From JAHFJU01 sp964354865 (GTDB taxonomy: Bacteria; Patescibacteriota; Gracilibacteria; UBA1369; UM-FILTER-53-11): 15,522 nucleotides of DNA. Shown here piece after piece: positions 13,337-15,522 of the stretch (within the stretch, counting starts at the first letter, position 1; each line of letters opens with the position of its first letter). A program made the position numbers and the translations under genes. Under the pieces are notes generated by a model that was given only the letters and a program-made list of their open reading frames with translations, did no database searches and had not been told where the DNA came from. The DNA is taken from contig CAYHBN010000034.1 of assembly GCA_964354865.1 (NCBI GenBank), positions 1 through 15,522 of the forward strand, given 5' to 3'.

Positions 13337-15522
13337 ATGATCAGCTTAAAACGTACAATCGGCTTTCTTGCAGCGGCAATTATCGTCGGAACCTCAATTC
13401 CTGCGCAGTCGGCGAATCCACAGAGAGTGCCCGTTACAAACCGCGCCCTTATTACGGCTTCACCGTATTACCAACAGTTTAATCCTTTAAATGGGCCTGC
13501 ACGGGTTACGTTGAATGTGTCTGGATCAACCGCACTTGACGTGCGTGCTCGTATTTTCAGATCTCACCGTGTTACTCCTGCTCAAACCGCAGCTGGAATT
13601 ATTTGTGATGATAATCCTACCTATAAAGTTGCAGACCTTGTTACCCCATACAGCCAACTCGCTACAGGTTCTCACACGGTATCGTGGTCGGGCATGATGA
13701 GTGCAAATCGTCCTGCAGGTGATGGCGCATACTGTTACCGAGTAGAGTGGACAAATGCAGCTGCCGGTGTCCGTAATTTAGTACAAGGAGCGATTTTGGT
13801 TGATCCAACAATCGCTGTTACCGCTCAAAACAATAATAACGGAGGAAACGGAAATAACGGGAATGGAAACAATGGAGGAAATAATAATGGTGGTGCAGTA
13901 AATAATAACGGAGGCGGAGCCGCTCAAGGAAACGGAGCTGTCGCTGGAAACTCAAATAATGGAGGTTTTGTTTGGGGTGGTGTTGTCGGATATCCGCAAA
14001 TACCTGTTCAATCAACAACTTCTACACAAGAACCAACAGGCCCAAGCGTAACTTTTGGTATTAATCCTCAAGATATTTACCCAGAGTCACGAACACAAAA
14101 CACTGCTATTATTAGCTACCGTGTTAATGAAACACTCGCGCAGGGACTAACGATTGCGCTCGTAGATAGCCGAAATGTTGAGTTGAGAAAATTTTATACG
14201 AACACGGGAAGACAGAATCCTACTTCATCTTCTTTTTCTTGGAATGGCCGATCGCAGCTAACGGGTAGAGCATATCAATTTGCTACCTATTCAGTCGTCT
14301 TTAGAACGAATGGCCGCGAGTTTGCTCGTGGCGATATCCGTACACATGCAGGTAATGCTCCTTCAACTGTAGAAAATGGCAACGGTGGTAACGGGAACGG
14401 AGGCAATGGTGGTGGAACAATCGTAAATAATCCTGGCGATATTTCTGTCCGTGTTCACCCTACAACAATTTATCCTACTTCAAATAATCCAAGTCTTAAT
14501 ACCACTCAACTCGATTACCAAGTTAAACGAACACTGACGAATGGATTAACGATTAGAATCTTTGGTACTAACGGTATTGAAACTAAAAAATATACTGTTA
14601 CCACGGGCTCACTTCGTCCTGTTTCTTCAAGTGTTAATTGGAATGGACGAAATAACAATGGCAGCATTGACTATGGCAGCCACCGCTACACATTTACTTC
14701 AGGAAATACCGAATTAGCTTCTGGCTACATTCAAGTGAGCCGATTAGCAAATCCTGGTCCTGTTTGCTGTGACCCAATTCCTGATCCAATTTGTTGTGAT
14801 CCTGCACCTACATCAGTTCCTGTAATTACTAATTATGGAGCAAATCCTGCTTCATTTGTACAAGGTGGTTCAACTGCATTTAGCTTTAAAGTAAGCCAAA
14901 ATGCTATTTCATCATTCACTATTTACCAAAACAATAAAAAGGTAGTAACTCTCTTAAATCCAACTACATTGAGAGCTAACGAGGTTAAATATCTTACATG
15001 GACAACCAATACTCCTGGCATTTATACCTATACAATTGAAGCATATACGAGCCGTGCACGTGCAGTTGCAAAGAGCGGAAGCTTTACGGTTACAAAGAAA
15101 ACAGTTGTCACACCTCCTATTGAACCTCCAAGTGGACGTTGTTACACCAATGGTCTTTATGACTATAAAAAATGTCCAATCATTCCTCCATCACCTCCTG
15201 TTCCGCCGGTACCACCAGTGACAACTATGGACATTACTGCAGTTTCAGTAGCGTGGAATCCTGTTGTTCCTGTATTGAACTTCACGCTCAATCAAGCAGC
15301 AAATGTACGTGTAAAAGTATATCCAACAACCAATTCTGTAAGCGCAGGAATTACGGTTATTGATAACCAGCACTTCACTTCTGGGGCTCATCAATTCAAT
15401 CTCGCTGCGGCACAATTCCCAAACATTCTTGGGTACAGCTACTCAGTAGAGGTTTATGCGAAGAGTGCCTCAAACAATACAACTGATACTGAATACACCG
15501 TAGTAAATCAAAATAACACTCC
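13337..15522 (+). CDS. Secreted repeat protein with FlgD-like Ig domains, 3'-truncated
   Basis: The frame stays open from 13337 to the window edge (728 residues), so the C-terminus is missing. It begins with a Sec signal peptide: basic MISLKR, a hydrophobic core, and a cut near PAQSA. Domain 1 (about 30-160) and domains 2 (about 235-345) and 3 (about 364-471) carry the FlgD-Ig pattern, a strand ending in WSG or WNGR followed by a Gly-rich turn and an aromatic strand. Domains 4 (about 494-590) and 5 (from about 630) are more diverged. Linkers are Asn/Gly-rich (about 164-216 and 347-360), a CCDP-x-P pair (474-489), and a Pro-rich stretch (about 592-628) containing CYTNGLYDYKKC. An in-frame ATG at 13295 falls inside the promoter, so 13337 is chosen. 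It is likely a long surface fibre or adhesin. Confidence 0.85.
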   Translation, partial: MISLKRTIGFLAAAIIVGTSIPAQSANPQRVPVTNRALITASPYYQQFNPLNGPARVTLNVSGSTALDVRARIFRSHRVTPAQTAAGIICDDNPTYKVADLVTPYSQLATGSHTVSWSGMMSANRPAGDGAYCYRVEWTNAAAGVRNLVQGAILVDPTIAVTAQNNNNGGNGNNGNGNNGGNNNGGAVNNNGGGAAQGNGAVAGNSNNGGFVWGGVVGYPQIPVQSTTSTQEPTGPSVTFGINPQDIYPESRTQNTAIISYRVNETLAQGLTIALVDSRNVELRKFYTNTGRQNPTSSSFSWNGRSQLTGRAYQFATYSVVFRTNGREFARGDIRTHAGNAPSTVENGNGGNGNGGNGGGTIVNNPGDISVRVHPTTIYPTSNNPSLNTTQLDYQVKRTLTNGLTIRIFGTNGIETKKYTVTTGSLRPVSSSVNWNGRNNNGSIDYGSHRYTFTSGNTELASGYIQVSRLANPGPVCCDPIPDPICCDPAPTSVPVITNYGANPASFVQGGSTAFSFKVSQNAISSFTIYQNNKKVVTLLNPTTLRANEVKYLTWTTNTPGIYTYTIEAYTSRARAVAKSGSFTVTKKTVVTPPIEPPSGRCYTNGLYDYKKCPIIPPSPPVPPVPPVTTMDITAVSVAWNPVVPVLNFTLNQAANVRVKVYPTTNSVSAGITVIDNQHFTSGAHQFNLAAAQFPNILGYSYSVEVYAKSASNNTTDTEYTVVNQNNT
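13826..13969 (+). repeat. Asn/Gly-coding low-complexity repeat (first linker)
   Basis: Degenerate tandem units of AAY and GGN codons encode an Asn/Gly-rich linker between the first and second Ig-like domains. Such DNA can slip in replication and change linker length. The frame is intact here. Confidence 0.8.
14375..14416 (+). repeat. Asn/Gly-coding low-complexity repeat (second linker)
   Basis: A shorter run of the same AAY/GGN codon units encodes NGNGGNGNGGNGGG between the second and third FlgD-like domains. It is a second copy of the linker type seen at 13826-13969. Confidence 0.8.

Noticed and set aside
13279..13482. Short plus-strand frame in the region of the last gene
   Set aside because: It begins on the TTGACA of the promoter and overlaps the signal-peptide frame that starts at 13337 and stays open for over 700 codons.
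13826..14416. CRISPR-like repeats in the Asn/Gly region
   Set aside because: The units are short codon repeats within an open frame, with no spacer of constant length and no cas gene nearby.
1..15522. Alternative genetic code with TGA read as glycine, as in some CPR lineages
   Set aside because: All recognised genes keep family-typical lengths without any in-frame TGA, so the standard bacterial code explains the window.

Overview
This window looks like a piece of a Candidate Phyla Radiation (Patescibacteria) chromosome. That is inferred from the gene mix: a MurC with an unusual ESCEY motif, a stand-alone VirD4/TraG-type ATPase, and two large secreted proteins built from Ig, FN3 and FlgD-like domains. 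Further support comes from compact spacing, moderate-to-low G+C and the absence of Shine-Dalgarno sequences. No rRNA or other taxonomic marker is present, so the assignment stays tentative. Twelve protein genes have both ends visible or only the 5' side missing, and one more runs off the right edge. One decayed toxin gene and several promoter-like sites are also visible. I see no tRNA, rRNA, CRISPR array or insertion sequence.

Layout. Bases 1-1002 hold the 3' end of murC (peptidoglycan precursor synthesis). Bases 1003-3000 form an AT-rich, AGA-codon-rich stretch with an orphan soluble histidine kinase, a decayed RelE/ParE-type toxin remnant on the minus strand, and an unrecognised 157-residue protein. 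Bases 3023-5263 encode a large VirD4/TraG-like ATPase. From 5285 to 9719 everything is on the minus strand: an unrecognised 267-residue protein, then (read right to left from 9719) an apparent operon of an exported multi-Ig/FN3 surface protein, a YggT-family membrane protein and cysteinyl-tRNA synthetase.

A divergent promoter region at 9720-9800 separates this from a plus-strand cluster. The cluster holds an RsbW/SpoIIAB-like ATP-binding protein, a STAS-domain anti-anti-sigma-like protein, a PrsW-type intramembrane protease fused to two TPR-like repeats, and a GT4 glycosyltransferase. The window ends inside a long gene (13337 to the edge) for a secreted protein with repeated FlgD-like Ig domains joined by Asn/Gly-rich and Pro-rich linkers.

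How they may work together. The three genes from 9801 to 12100 combine the classic parts of a partner-switching regulator with a protease family known to cleave a membrane anti-sigma factor in Bacillus. They lie next to genes for the cell surface (FN3 protein, glycosyltransferase, FlgD-like protein). My best candidate for an undescribed system is an envelope-sensing partner-switch and proteolysis module controlling surface proteins or glycans; this is inference from gene content and order. Across the window, none of the twelve visible start codons has a recognisable Shine-Dalgarno sequence, and several have a -10-like hexamer only about 4-17 bases upstream, which suggests leaderless or very short-leader mRNAs.
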